From: Stenopsyche tienmushanensis
Lineage: Eukaryota > Arthropoda > Insecta > Trichoptera > Stenopsychidae
Assembly (NCBI GenBank): GCA_008973525.1
Contig: WACJ01000116.1
Span: forward strand, 310,001-374,000
Direction of reading: 5' to 3'
Length of the DNA stretch: 64,000 nucleotides
Position 1 is the first letter of the stretch, and each line of letters begins with the position of its first letter. The translations under genes and the position numbers were made by a program. The notes under the pieces are model-generated. The model did not search any database. It saw only the letters and a list, made by a program, of their open reading frames with translations, and was not told the DNA's origin. Shown here one piece after another: positions 1-11,638 of this stretch.

Positions 1-252
1 TGATGTAAGATGTTTTATTGTATATTATTATTGATATTTTTATATGAACAGTATAAATTTACATTTCTTCGAATTTTTCTTGCCTTGGACCTTGCCTTGA
101 ATAGTTTTATTGAGAAAAAAAAACGTTATTCTAGTGAAATTCAACATATTTTGCGAAATTATTAAACGAAGATTAAGCCGATTCGATTATTCCAATAATG
201 CTTGCATCACACCTTCCTATATAAATACATTATTTCAGACTATTTTTTTCAG

Positions 253-3200
253 ATATCGAGAATTTCTATTGAAAAAAAATTTAAGAAAAATACGAGAAAG
301 CTACAATAAATGTGGCTTTGAAGGTTTTAATGAAATTATTTGCTGTCCGAATATAATAGAAAGAATTTCTATTGGTATTTATCATTGAAATCGTACAAAT
401 ATAATCAAATTTAATGATATTCTTGATTTTAAATCTGTTAAAACGTCCAATTTCAGAACCTCAAGGAAACTTTGCAGATCTGCAAAACAAACATAAAAAA
501 GGTAAGAACACACATTATTCGATAGATCCTTCGTCGATTCACCTCACTTCATTTTTCATGATTTTCAAACGATTGTCGATGCTAATTAAACGCAATTATT
601 AGATAATTTTATGACCACATTTCTTAGCATCTCGATCAACTTCGGATTGGGAAATGTATTTTATGACCCAATGTATTTTGATCTATTTTTACACAATATC
701 ATTTGCTCAAGCTCACATATACTGCTATAAATCAAGATGCTATGCGAATTATAAAAACAAATGCTTAAGAAAATGCTAATTTTATCTCGAATGCTTAAAG
801 ATGCAGTGCCATTTTATTTCCTAAATCCGAAATGACTATATTTCAGATCAGAAAATTAGGATAAAACTAAATCAAAAAGTTAGAATTTAATCCAAATCTC
901 TATAATAAGAGTGCAAGCTTGCTGAGCCTACTGGCCGCCGGGGGGGGGGGGGGCCACTACTCTATCGAGATCGTAGAAGGCCTCAGAAATGCATTTTTCC
1001 CCAAATTTATGACAGAAAATCCTGAACGCCCCAAAATTAGTGCCCATAAGGTTTCCGTGTCCAACCGGTCCAAACTCCGGACCGCTGACACAACGAAATA
1101 GCGCCTGGATTCATGGTCTGCGTCCATGAACGGATCTCCGCATGGTCACTCCGAGGAAGGTGAAATCTTAAACCTGCGGAGAGAGGCCCTAAAACGCCTG
1201 TGTCCCGTGAAGAACTGAGACGTCCAGTAATCCGGGACGACACAGCGACACCGCCCAATGTAAATCATGTGTTAAATCCAAACGTTTTTCCTACATGAAT
1301 TGATTTAAAAATGCTTGCGAGCAGAAATTATGCCAAATCAACACAATATAAACCATATTTTAATTTTTTATTTTATTTAGCAAAGTACATTGGGAATCGA
1401 CGCATTATTTCGTAGAAATAAACAATTTTCAATACCGAACATACATTTATCAATTTGTTTGACTAACGCATGCAGCTTTAGCTTCGTGTGTTAATCACGC
1501 TTTTATAATATAATATGACAAATCTATCGTTTCACAGTTTGCGATAACTATGAGAAATCATACAGGCCTGTGTCAGGAATTGGTCGTCACATTTTTAGAG
1601 GATCCGATGCATCGTCTGGAGAATTTCCCCATGTGGTGAGTCTCTAATTTACCACATAAGATACTGTCACCCTTCGACTTCGACAATCGACATTTGACGT
1701 TAAAATATGTAAATATAAATTTAAAAAACAATAATACTCATCCTCGTTTCAATACGATTGGCATTTGATGTCATGCCAGCATACAATTGGATTGATATTG
1801 CAATATGGCTAGAAAGTGAGACGCTTTATTTTGACGAAATTCTTCCAAAAAAATAGGATATTGATCCATTTTCAATGAAAAACTGGACAGATTGATGCAA
1901 CATTGCCTGATCAACGATCAATGTTAGAGACGAACTTTTTAATATTTTCGCGATTCCTTTTTGTGTCATAAAATGTGGATCGTTCTACGCCACTCACTTT
2001 TGCATCTTTTACATTGAAGAAGCTTTACCGTACGTATGTACTATACTTGTATTGGGATGTCAGATTACACGGGACGTCCCTGGCCGGATTACCGTGGGTC
2101 TACTGTTGTTTGCCGTACCGTTTTTTATATACTTGCTATGTACCCAGACTGGGACTCCTCTGGTTCTCAGAAAAACCGTTTTTCCGGAACGAAAACCGTA
2201 ACCGAACCGATAAAAATTTGAAAGAAACTGAACGAAACGAAATGAATTTAATAATAACGGTTCGAAGCCCTAATATATATGTACTCATATAAAACCACTC
2301 ACAAATGCATACATCTGCTAAAGTTCAATCTGTCTTCCATCTATCAAGCACCACCCATTTTAACCCATCAATAAATGCTTCATTTAGCGAATTGACGAAT
2401 TACAGTAAAAATGAAAGACTTAAGGACTAACAGAAACAGATTTTCGCTAAACTGACAATTACAATTGTAATCCAAAAAAACACTCGTATTGACTGTGACC
2501 ACACTCCCTGATAAATCATGACGATAACACAAGTATTATCATTTTATATAAATTACAATTGTATTATATTTACTGTGAATATTCGCCATGATGATAACAA
2601 TGAATGGAAGTTATAAAAATTCACGTCATTTGCATTTGCACATATTTATTTATTTTTTAAGGTGGCTTTTAACAATCCCTTTTATGGGACAATTACCAAC
2701 CATTTTGGCATGGTTCTTCATAGCGAATGTATATTTTAAAAGTGTGCTCACCAGCCACATTTCCTATAGATTTGAACGCGGGACTATATATTTAGTGCAC
2801 TTATCAATTTTCTGACTTAATCAAGGGGTGACAGTAGTGCTGAATATAATAAGATTTTTTATTCATTATTTTCATTTAATTCGATGTGATGCGCATTTTA
2901 GGTGGCAATTGGATTCAAAGAAAACCATACAAGCGAAGGGCAACTTACGTGTGGAGGTTCACTAATATCAAATAGATGGATTTTGACTGCAGCTCACTGC
3001 ATTTTACGACCGTGCGTCATGCTTATTTGTCATTATGTGTAATAGTTATTGATTATCTCAAAAAATAAATACAATTTCATATTCTAGGGAACAACCGACG
3101 TTCGCAAGAATAGGAACCATATATTCAAATCCAAGCGATACCGACAAAACTGACTATAATATTATTAGAAAAGTCATTCCTTCCGCATACAACCGAACTA

Positions 3201-5032
3201 GAAAATATGATGACATCGCCCTATTGAAGTGATTTCCTTTAATTTTTGCTTCAAACTAGAACTTATGAGATAAACCGCCTCCTATAACATAAGATGTGAC
3301 ACGGTGAACTATTGCCAAAGAGTGATAGGACTCATACCCATCGAATGATATCCTATTAGGTTTTCCCATAAGTTTCTTTCGCAAATGAACTCAGATCTAA
3401 TCATAGCCATGGTTGAAGAAAACTTAAGCCGTGCTAATGAAGTGCTTTTGTAAACAAAATATTTTTCCGTGTGGTGCGTACCGTCTGATATTAAATGAGA
3501 AGGGCGTGAGCAGTCCATATACAGCTATCCATGTGAGAAGCATGCACGCATACCCTATGTGAATCATTGAGACACAACATCTTCTTGAAATTTTTCAATT
3601 CAAACTGTTGCTTCGATGATATTATTCATCACTTTTTATATGAATAGCTGAACCTTATGTTTTGTTAGTGTGTTTACCGCCTCACGGTATAGTCCATCAA
3701 AGAACGAACACTTGGCAAATATATAACAAATCGACAGTTGTAGTGCTTTATTTACATTAGCAACCATCAGACCAATTTGTGCCAATATAGTGCATACGCC
3801 AAACGTCTCACATTACAAATTGCATTCACAAACAATATTTTCACTGTGCTTATATTATTTCTTCAAGTATAAACAATAAGTTGATAAAGTTTTATTGCGA
3901 TCGGATGAACGGTATGGCAGCGCATTAAATACGGACAAACAAATATTGATTTTTATATGTTAGATTGAGTGTTCCCCGATCGTAATATAATATTGAGCTC
4001 ATTTCACAATGAATGGATTCGTCAATAAGCAAAACTGTCGCATCTGGGATGATGAAAACTCTTGTGTTATTCAGGACAGATGTCCACACCCAAAAAAAGT
4101 TACTGTTTTGTGTGCACTTTGGGCAAATGGAATCATTGGACCACATTTGCATACAAATGCTATTACTGTGAATGCTGAGCGATACCAATAAATATTCAGT
4201 GACTTTTTATGGCCACAATTGAATGATATTGATGTTTTTGATGTCTATTTCCAACAAGACATTTCACACAATTCGGAAAGAAAACGAAAATACCCATTAT
4301 TTCTTATAATATAACCTAGAATACTTCGAATAAAGTCTTTGATCGATTATGATATTGAATTTATCAACCGTTCAATATCAATATCGATCGGATTATAATC
4401 GGAGCCGGCCTGATGAACAAATATAGTTCTTAATTAGATATTTTTCTACAGATTAGAAAGGGATGTAGTTTTTACATTAGATGCATATCCTGCTTGTTTG
4501 GACACTGAGTTAGGTGACATCCAAACAGACATGATTGCAGTTGGATGGGGAAAACTCAGCAGTAATAGTAAGTTGTTACAAATATCGGATCGGATTGACA
4601 TTTTAACTAAAATATTAATTTATTTATCTGGATTTTAGATATCAAACCACCTCCTATACTACAAAAAGCTGAACTTGCATTAATAAGTACTGAAAATTGT
4701 GAACCGTATTTTGAATTGGAGAAAGACAAACTACCCGATGGCTTAAGAAATACACAAATATGCGCAAAAGGATATAATGATGAGGATACATGCAAGGTAA
4801 TTTATTTCAATACGTTAAACGAATTGATTCCAGTAAAAATACCATTCGTTGTGTCTTCCAGGGGGATTCAGGAGGACCACTTCACATAAGGAATGGACGC
4901 ATTTATAAAATAATAGGAATCACGTCGTTTGGACATATCTGTGAAGATAATAATCAGAGTCCCGGGGTATATTCTCGAGTTTCCCGGTATCTTGGCTGGA
5001 TTATGAAAATTGTATGGCCTGTTTTATTGTGA
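253..5032 (+). CDS. Clip-domain trypsin-like serine protease, 5' part missing
   Basis: Secreted protease of the insect immune/developmental cascade type (family knowledge: Snake, prophenoloxidase-activating and similar enzymes). Exons read as 253-374, 457-501, 1538-1635, 2902-3011, 3089-3228, 4452-4567, 4639-4796 and 4862-5032; the phases join. The first visible exon carries the end of a clip domain (NKCGFEGFNEIICCP, the fourth Cys and the Cys-Cys pair). A linker and an activation-type segment follow (CDNY, then RHIFRGSDASSGEFPHV). The catalytic triad is present: His in LTAAHC, Asp in YDDIALL, Ser in GDSGGP. Asp lies six residues before the catalytic Ser (DTCKGDS), and glycines sit in SFG and SPGVY, so trypsin-like Arg/Lys specificity is inferred. 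Stop is at 5030-5032. The signal peptide and first clip cysteines must lie off the left edge. Introns hold repeat debris at about 1030-1110 and 3350-4300. The exact substrate is unknown. Confidence 0.88.
1030..1110 (+). repeat. Fragment of composite repeat family
   Basis: The block with TGTCCAACCGGTCC followed by CGGACCGCTGACA recurs at about 12540, 27740, 34990, 35790, 56720 and 62800. This copy lies in a protease intron and is more GC-rich than its surroundings. A run of 14 G (940-953) lies just upstream. Confidence 0.55.
1640..2900. other. Long protease intron, no gene seen
   Basis: AT-rich intron between the exons ending at 1635 and starting at 2902. Positions about 2160-2260 hold a purine-rich stretch repeating variants of AACCGT/GAACCGA. 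No domain-bearing reading frame is seen. Confidence 0.5.
3350..3530 (+). mobile_element. Mariner end fragment
   Basis: Begins TATTAGGTTTTCCCATAAGT, nearly the same as the mariner end at 58309, and stays alike through the segment reading TDLIIAMVEEN before diverging at about 3425. It lies in the protease intron 3229-4451. No intact transposase. Confidence 0.6.
3510..3842 (+). repeat. Dispersed repeat, copy 1 of 2
   Basis: Shares blocks in the same order with 50990-51440: CATGTGAGAAGCATGCACGC, then a TTCAAACTGT block, then TTAGCAACCATCAGACCAAT, then GTCTC near the end. Identity unknown. In the second copy the reverse strand keeps a 76-residue frame. Confidence 0.55.
3843..3975 (-). repeat. Helitron-like repeat, third copy
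   Basis: Reverse complement of the unit found in tandem at 31677-31922. The shared core is AATGCGCTGCCATACCGTTC followed by ATCCGAT and CAATAAAACTTT. Such TATATAAAAAT...TGTTTGTCCGT starts are common at insect Helitron-type ends (family knowledge); assignment tentative. Confidence 0.5.
4000..4310 (+). mobile_element. Tc1/mariner-superfamily transposase fragment
   Basis: Reads FTMNGFVNKQNCRIWDDEN, then KKVTVLCALWANGIIGP, TVNAERYQ and, after a stop, DFLWPQLNDIDVFDVYFQQD. This is the middle of a DDE/D transposase of the type common in insects, with the second acidic residue in the FQQD motif. A degenerate relative lies reversed at 61545-61870. Broken by a stop; not functional. Confidence 0.75.
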
Positions 5033-5349
5033 AAAAAAATCAGCTGAATGAGCAAATTTAAAAAAATTATTGCACATTTCGTCAAATATGTTGTGATATT
5101 GCTAGTCGTTGGTTCATTTTTAAATGCATAGATTATTGTCCATGCTATCCAAAGCCGACGAAATAAAAACATTAAAAATTAATAATAACCTTCATTTGTA
5201 AAGATATAGTTCAATAAATTAGTGTATCTAGCTTATAGACATTTGTATAAACAGCTTTAACTTATGTTTTACGCATTTGCCTATAGTTTTTAAACATATT
5301 TTTAGCCACTCTGTGTATTGGAAAGGGGCTCAATTTAAAAAAAAATAGT

Positions 5350-5440
5350 TCCATCAAATCCTCACTATGATATGTATTTGGTACACCATATGAAATTCTG
5401 AAAAATTCTAAACCCCGTATCTATCCAAGCTGTAACACTA
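5350..5440 (+). mobile_element. Mariner 5' end fragment
   Basis: Matches in sequence and order the noncoding 5' part of the mariner copies at 57225-57260 and 63425-63485 (reversed there): TATGATATGTATTTGGTACA followed by CATATGAAATTCT. Confidence 0.55.
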
Positions 5441-5611
5441 TATATTTATTAATGTCATTATCAACAACCTATTTATGCAAAAAATAATTCAAAGACAGCA
5501 CTGCAGCCAAAAATATCCAATATACGAAGTATATTCAGAAAGTAAGTGTACTAGATTTTTATATATTTAAAAAAAAAGTGTATTTGAAAAAATATTACAG
5601 AATATTGTTGA

Positions 5612-5935
5612 CTATTTTTCCACATGATTTCCATGTCGTTCAATGCATGAGGTGAGTCGTGGCACAAACTGTTTTATGCCATCTTCAAAGAACTCTCCTA
5701 TCAGCTCTTTACTATACTGCAGAATCACTTTCTGCACCCGTTCGTCAGTTGAAAAACTAATTCCACCCGTGTGTGACTTCAGAGACGTGAAAAGATAATC
5801 ATTTGAAGACGCCAAGTCTGGAGAATACGGAAAAGTGGTTAAAAACATCCCAATCAAATAAATCCAAGAGCGCCTTGGTAGCTCAGGATTGGTATGAAGA
5901 CTATCATTTGACTCAGGCTTGTAATGAGTACCACT
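5612..5935 (-). mobile_element. Mariner transposase C-terminal fragment
   Basis: Minus strand reads FPYSPDLASSNDYLFTSLKS, then GISFSTDERVQKVILQY, EFFEDGIKQFVPRLTSCIE and RHGNHVEK to a stop at the low-coordinate end. PYSPDLAxxDYxLF carries the third catalytic acidic residue of mariner transposases (DD34D family knowledge). No upstream two thirds. Confidence 0.8.
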
Positions 5936-5959
5936 GTGTTCCAAAAAAAAAAAAAAAAT

Positions 5960-6612
5960 CATAGCCCATTATAGTCACACTTATTTTCTGAATATGCCTC
6001 GTATTGGCAAAGATGTAACAGCAGGTTTTGTATTAATTTGTTGAAAAAATCCATTGTTTTTGTTAAATTTTAATGTATCAGACAGTTATATGTGTTAGTT
6101 ATAGTTATGTCCATCGGTTACAATAAAAGATTTAAAAATCCTACATAAATAGCCATTTTTATTTCAGTATTAGTGATCCGCAATTTTTTCCCCTTTTTTA
6201 CCGGTTCGCGGGTATAAAAAGGTTGAGGAACACTGTCCTAAATTATGCTAGAAAATAAAAGCATTTAAAAAACTCAAACATAAATCACCCGGAGCAGAAC
6301 CAAAAACTTTTATAACTAAATCGAAATGAAAAAAATAACGAAAATCCCTCATTTTTATCATCTCGATTTCAAAAAATAATTTATACACAATAAATGCTTT
6401 GTTTTAAAATATTTTACACATTTAATAAATAATCTCATTTTTCCATTATCTACAACAAATCAAAAATATTAATTTTCATTGAAATAATAAAATTAAATCA
6501 AAAGTCAAAAACGTCAAATAAAATTTATTAACAGGGAGAAACGGTGAATTTCTTGTTTATGCGCATTTGTCAGTCTTTAGGCCAAAAGTGTAAACGTCGC
6601 GCACGTGTTGAC
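5960..6612. other. Intergenic, hAT-type end and KRR1 5' UTR
   Basis: At about 6195-6235 the text GGTTCGCGGGTATAAAAAGG then TTGAGGAACACTG is, reversed, a typical hAT-type terminus starting CAGTGTTCCTCAA. The rest is AT-rich. The KRR1 leader probably begins near 6540. No other gene seen. Confidence 0.45.
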
Positions 6613-8073
<1,461 letters not shown>

Positions 8074-8214
8074 AACTGATACGTTTTTGTGCGAATGTTA
8101 TTTTTATCATTTCCAAAAATTATGTATACACAAATACATTGGTTTATATATTTTTTTTAATTTAAATAAATATGTAAAATAATAGAATAATTACAACTTT
8201 TTATAAAAGACTTT

Positions 8215-9775
8215 TTATTTTAATTTTGCCAATTTTAAATCAGGTACAACTTTCTTACGAGTTATAAATTCTTTTCCTAAATATTTCCTCAAAGGTAACG
8301 GAATTAATATTTTCCCGTCCGATTGTTGATGCGTTTCCAAAAGTGCAATGAGCATTCTAGGAATAGCGCATGCAGTCCCGTTCAAGGTGTGCGCAAACAC
8401 CGGTTCGGAGAAACCATCGGGATAATATTTGATGTCAAGTCTTCGTGACTGATAATCTGTACAATTACTGCAACTCGATATTTCACCAAATTGCCCTCGT
8501 CCTGGCATCCATGCCTCAATATCATATTTCCTAAAAAACATAAGCTAGTTTTAATTATTGCATACATTTTTATTACAGGCACAATTAAAGACCGAAATAA
8601 TGATATATTACCTGTAAGCGGGAGCACCTAATTCAAATGGTGGCATATCTAAAACTCTCATATGTAATCCTAAATTAGTAAAACTTTCTTCTTCCAGAGT
8701 ACGAAATTCTTCAAGCATAGAATCGGAATTATTTGGTGTAGTTACCCCAAACATTTCAACTTTAGTAAATTGGTGCACTCTAAAAAATATTTAAATGTGT
8801 ATTCAAATTGAATGTTTACATTAATAATATTGTTCTCCAACAATATAAATTTGATATTTATATTTCATAAATTTGAAAATACCTATAAATGCCTTTTTCT
8901 TCTGCCAAATTTGAAACTTCAGCTCGATAACATCTACTTACAGCAGCTAATTTTATAGGTAAATCTCTTTCCTTGTGTTTAGTAGCCATAAGCAGACCAG
9001 CGAGAGACATCTCAGACGTACCGGACAAACACAATTCCGGTCCATGATGCGAAGCATCCAATGAATATATCTTAAGATAAAATCATTTTATTAAAATGTT
9101 TAATAGAAAAACTCCAATTATAATATCGAAACTGTAAATTAAAACCTGTGTTCTATCTCCACCGATGGCCATACCACAACTCTCTATGATGTGACTAGGC
9201 AAAATATCCGGAACCGATATAAGCTGAAATCCTTTCGCGAGTAAATTTTTAAGCGAATACTTTATCAAGGCTTCCTCGAGTTCCGCAAGGATCACTCATA
9301 AAATAATAACTTCGATGCCCTGTTAAATGACCCATCTGATCTGTCCGCATGATATTTAGAATTCTTGTTATTTGGGAGAATTCAAGCGGCTTTTTTTCAT
9401 ATTCAGGTTTGTCGTTTAAAAATTTCACAATCTTCGGTTGATCTCCATATTTTAGCACATCTGGATGAGTTCTGTTGGGTATTTTTTTCATTTCTTCATT
9501 GAGCCGATGTTTCAGTTTCAGGGCGTCGATTTCATTCCGTTTGCACGTTCTCTCAACAACTCGTTATATAATTCAACAACCAATTTTATATCGCCCAATC
9601 CTTTGCGAATTTTTATATTATTTTCAATTTCGACTAGATTTTGACTTTCAAACAAGTAGTTATTGTCGAACTCTAAAGACTTGGGAGCCGTGGAAATTCT
9701 TTTTGCGCACGAAAATATACCAAAATTAGTAACAATTTTTTTAAATCTAAATAAACCACTCACTTTAAGGGGCAT
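8215..9775 (-). CDS. SARS2: Mitochondrial serine-tRNA ligase, exon 1 frameshifted
   Basis: Class II synthetase that charges mitochondrial tRNA-Ser. Exons on the minus strand: 9775-9146, 9070-8883, 8779-8612, 8530-8215, about 433 residues. N-terminal coiled-coil arm, then GHRSYYFM, motif 2 ([19 protein letters not shown], then VHQFTKVEM), the serine-site stretch [20 protein letters not shown], and motif 3 [16 protein letters not shown] with its Arg. Residues lost in the arthropod paralogue SLIMP are kept, so a true SARS2 is likelier. Odd: between 9542 and 9290 conserved protein is read in another frame. One base seems missing at 9540-9542 (GCAAACGG where RAKRNE is expected) and one extra near 9290 (GATCCTT before GCGGAACTC). 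Together they restore frame. Either two assembly errors or a damaged gene. Confidence 0.85.
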
Positions 9776-11160
9776 TTTAACGCATTATAATCCTCATAAC
9801 CAATAAGTGTATCTTTATCGCAAAATTAAACAATTGACATTTGTCTAAAAACGATTATTATGCGCCATTACCAAATCTTCACACGGGGCCGTAAAATATT
9901 AAAATTTATAAAATCAAAGATAATAGAAATATATGTACAAATTTATTATTCAATTTAATTACTCTATAATAATAAAATGCATATATACAATATATTTATA
10001 TTTAAACGCTAATGAATTATAAAGATAAAATGAAAAAGTGAAAGTTTCGCGAGTTGTAATTAATTGTATAAGTAAATAATAATATATTTATTAAATTATA
10101 TTTTATAAACTCAGATTTAAATAAAATAACTAAATGAATTTATATAAATATTTTATATTATAAATAATCAATATTTGTAGTTAAAAATGTAATTTCGTTT
10201 TTTTTTAGTCTAATAACCAAAATATTTTTTTAAAATTATGTCTCGATGTTATATATATATAAGAAAAGAGGTAGCATTAAACGGTTTTTTTTAAAAACAC
10301 GGAAACATGCACCGTACATGGACAATAATTTGCAGGTTTTGTCCCAATAATGTTTCTCCCGCCAAGTTTGTTCTCATGACGAGTCGGTGAGTGGAAGAGA
10401 AGATGGTAAGTACTTATTAAATGTCTAATAACAAGTAGTATTGTGAGTGATTCTTATTAGCTTTTAATAGTTGCTATTTTATTATAATAATTGACGCATT
10501 TATACGTCGTCTAAACGCTTGAATATTTATCAGCTTAACCTTATACGTCATATTTTTATTATTTCCAAATAGATTCCAATTTTAATACGTAGATATTGAA
10601 ACATAAAATCTATTTTTTCAACTGCTAGATATACAATTGCGCGTTATTTTGAAAGGTGACATATATAGACATTGTGCCGTTTATAAATGGTTTTGAAAAA
10701 TCGATGCTTTTTACTAATTATTAATGTGATTAGTTAACATAATTGTGTGAATAATAGTTATAACTATAATTAGTATGTGTCATGACAAAAAAAATGTTTT
10801 ATGGCATACCTGCATAAGGTCGTTGTATAAAACATGTGTCAAAACTCAAAGCAAAATTATTTTCAACGCTTGATGTGTAGAAAAATCAAATATAAACTGT
10901 AATGCCTAAAAACATTGATGTATTTAAATTATTTTTAGATAGAAATTTTGGCTTAAATGTCTCCTTAACGGATATTATTTTGTTTTTTATTTGTCGTTCT
11001 TAAATTTATTAGTTACATTGTTACATTTTTAAATGTATTAGTATACAGATCCAACGTCCAATTGCACATGTATTTACAGGTTACAGAATACACGTGTATG
11101 TACATCCCTTGTTGATCACACAGGAGATACATTCTGAAGGAAATTACAAGGATTAATAGG
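9776..11160. promoter_or_regulatory. Head-to-head SARS2/DNMT1 upstream region
   Basis: Very AT-rich from 9900 to 10250, the divergent upstream region of SARS2 (-) and DNMT1 (+). A likely DNMT1 5' UTR exon ends at about 10405, GAGAAGATG|GTAAGTAC, a strong donor; the matching acceptor is ATGCAG at 11601-11606. The ATG at that donor would, once spliced, open a six-codon upstream frame ending in TAA. No protein gene seen. Inference from splice signals only. Confidence 0.4.
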
Positions 11161-11166
11161 AGAATA

Positions 11167-11525
11167 TTAATTAATCGCTTGGTTCTGTATTACAAAAAGT
11201 AATATAATTTTCCTTGCTTGTCGATAACTCAAATAATTCGTTATTAGCACGCTTTGCACTGCACTTATTCGCTTGTGATCTTTGTTGATATCGTCTAATG
11301 ACTCCATGCATTGATTATGAAGAGAAAGAATATTTTCAATGATTTTAACTGTTAAATTTCGCACGGGAACAGCTTCTAAAATGTTGATTTCTTAAAACGT
11401 GATATGATTCTTCAATTCTTTTATCTCTTCATTGCTTAAGAGTTTGCTGTGTCATAAAGCGTAAAGTGTAAAGCTTGAACATTATCTACATCAACACCTT
11501 CAATGTCTCTGGAAATTACTTAAGC
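11167..11525 (-). pseudogene. Decayed coding sequence, unidentified
   Basis: Minus strand reads VISRDIEGVDVDNVQALHF then TLYDTANS. A frame change follows, then LLSNEEIKELKNHITF, a TAA, EINILEAVPVRNLTVKIIEN, SLHNQCMESLDDINKDHKRI, and on to QNQAIN before a stop. Composition is protein-like and continuous across one frameshift and one stop, so this looks like a broken copy of a real gene or of a transposon-encoded protein. I do not recognise the family. It lies antisense in the probable first intron of DNMT1. Confidence 0.45.
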
Positions 11526-11638
11526 AGTCTAATCTCTCCAATGATATTTTGATTATAATTTTCGTAATCGTCATTCTTATTTTTATTCATAATTTCAATT
11601 ATGCAGGTCGTATTATTTTTATAAATAATTTTAAGAAA

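Noticed and set aside
940..953. Run of 14 G as a possible G-quadruplex or regulatory site
   Set aside because: A single homopolymer in an intron beside repeat debris; a similar C run at 35429 lies in a dispersed repeat, so it is probably repeat-derived.
4395..4425. GATCGGATTATAATCGG near a protease exon as a regulatory palindrome
   Set aside because: Short and close to random expectation in AT-rich DNA.
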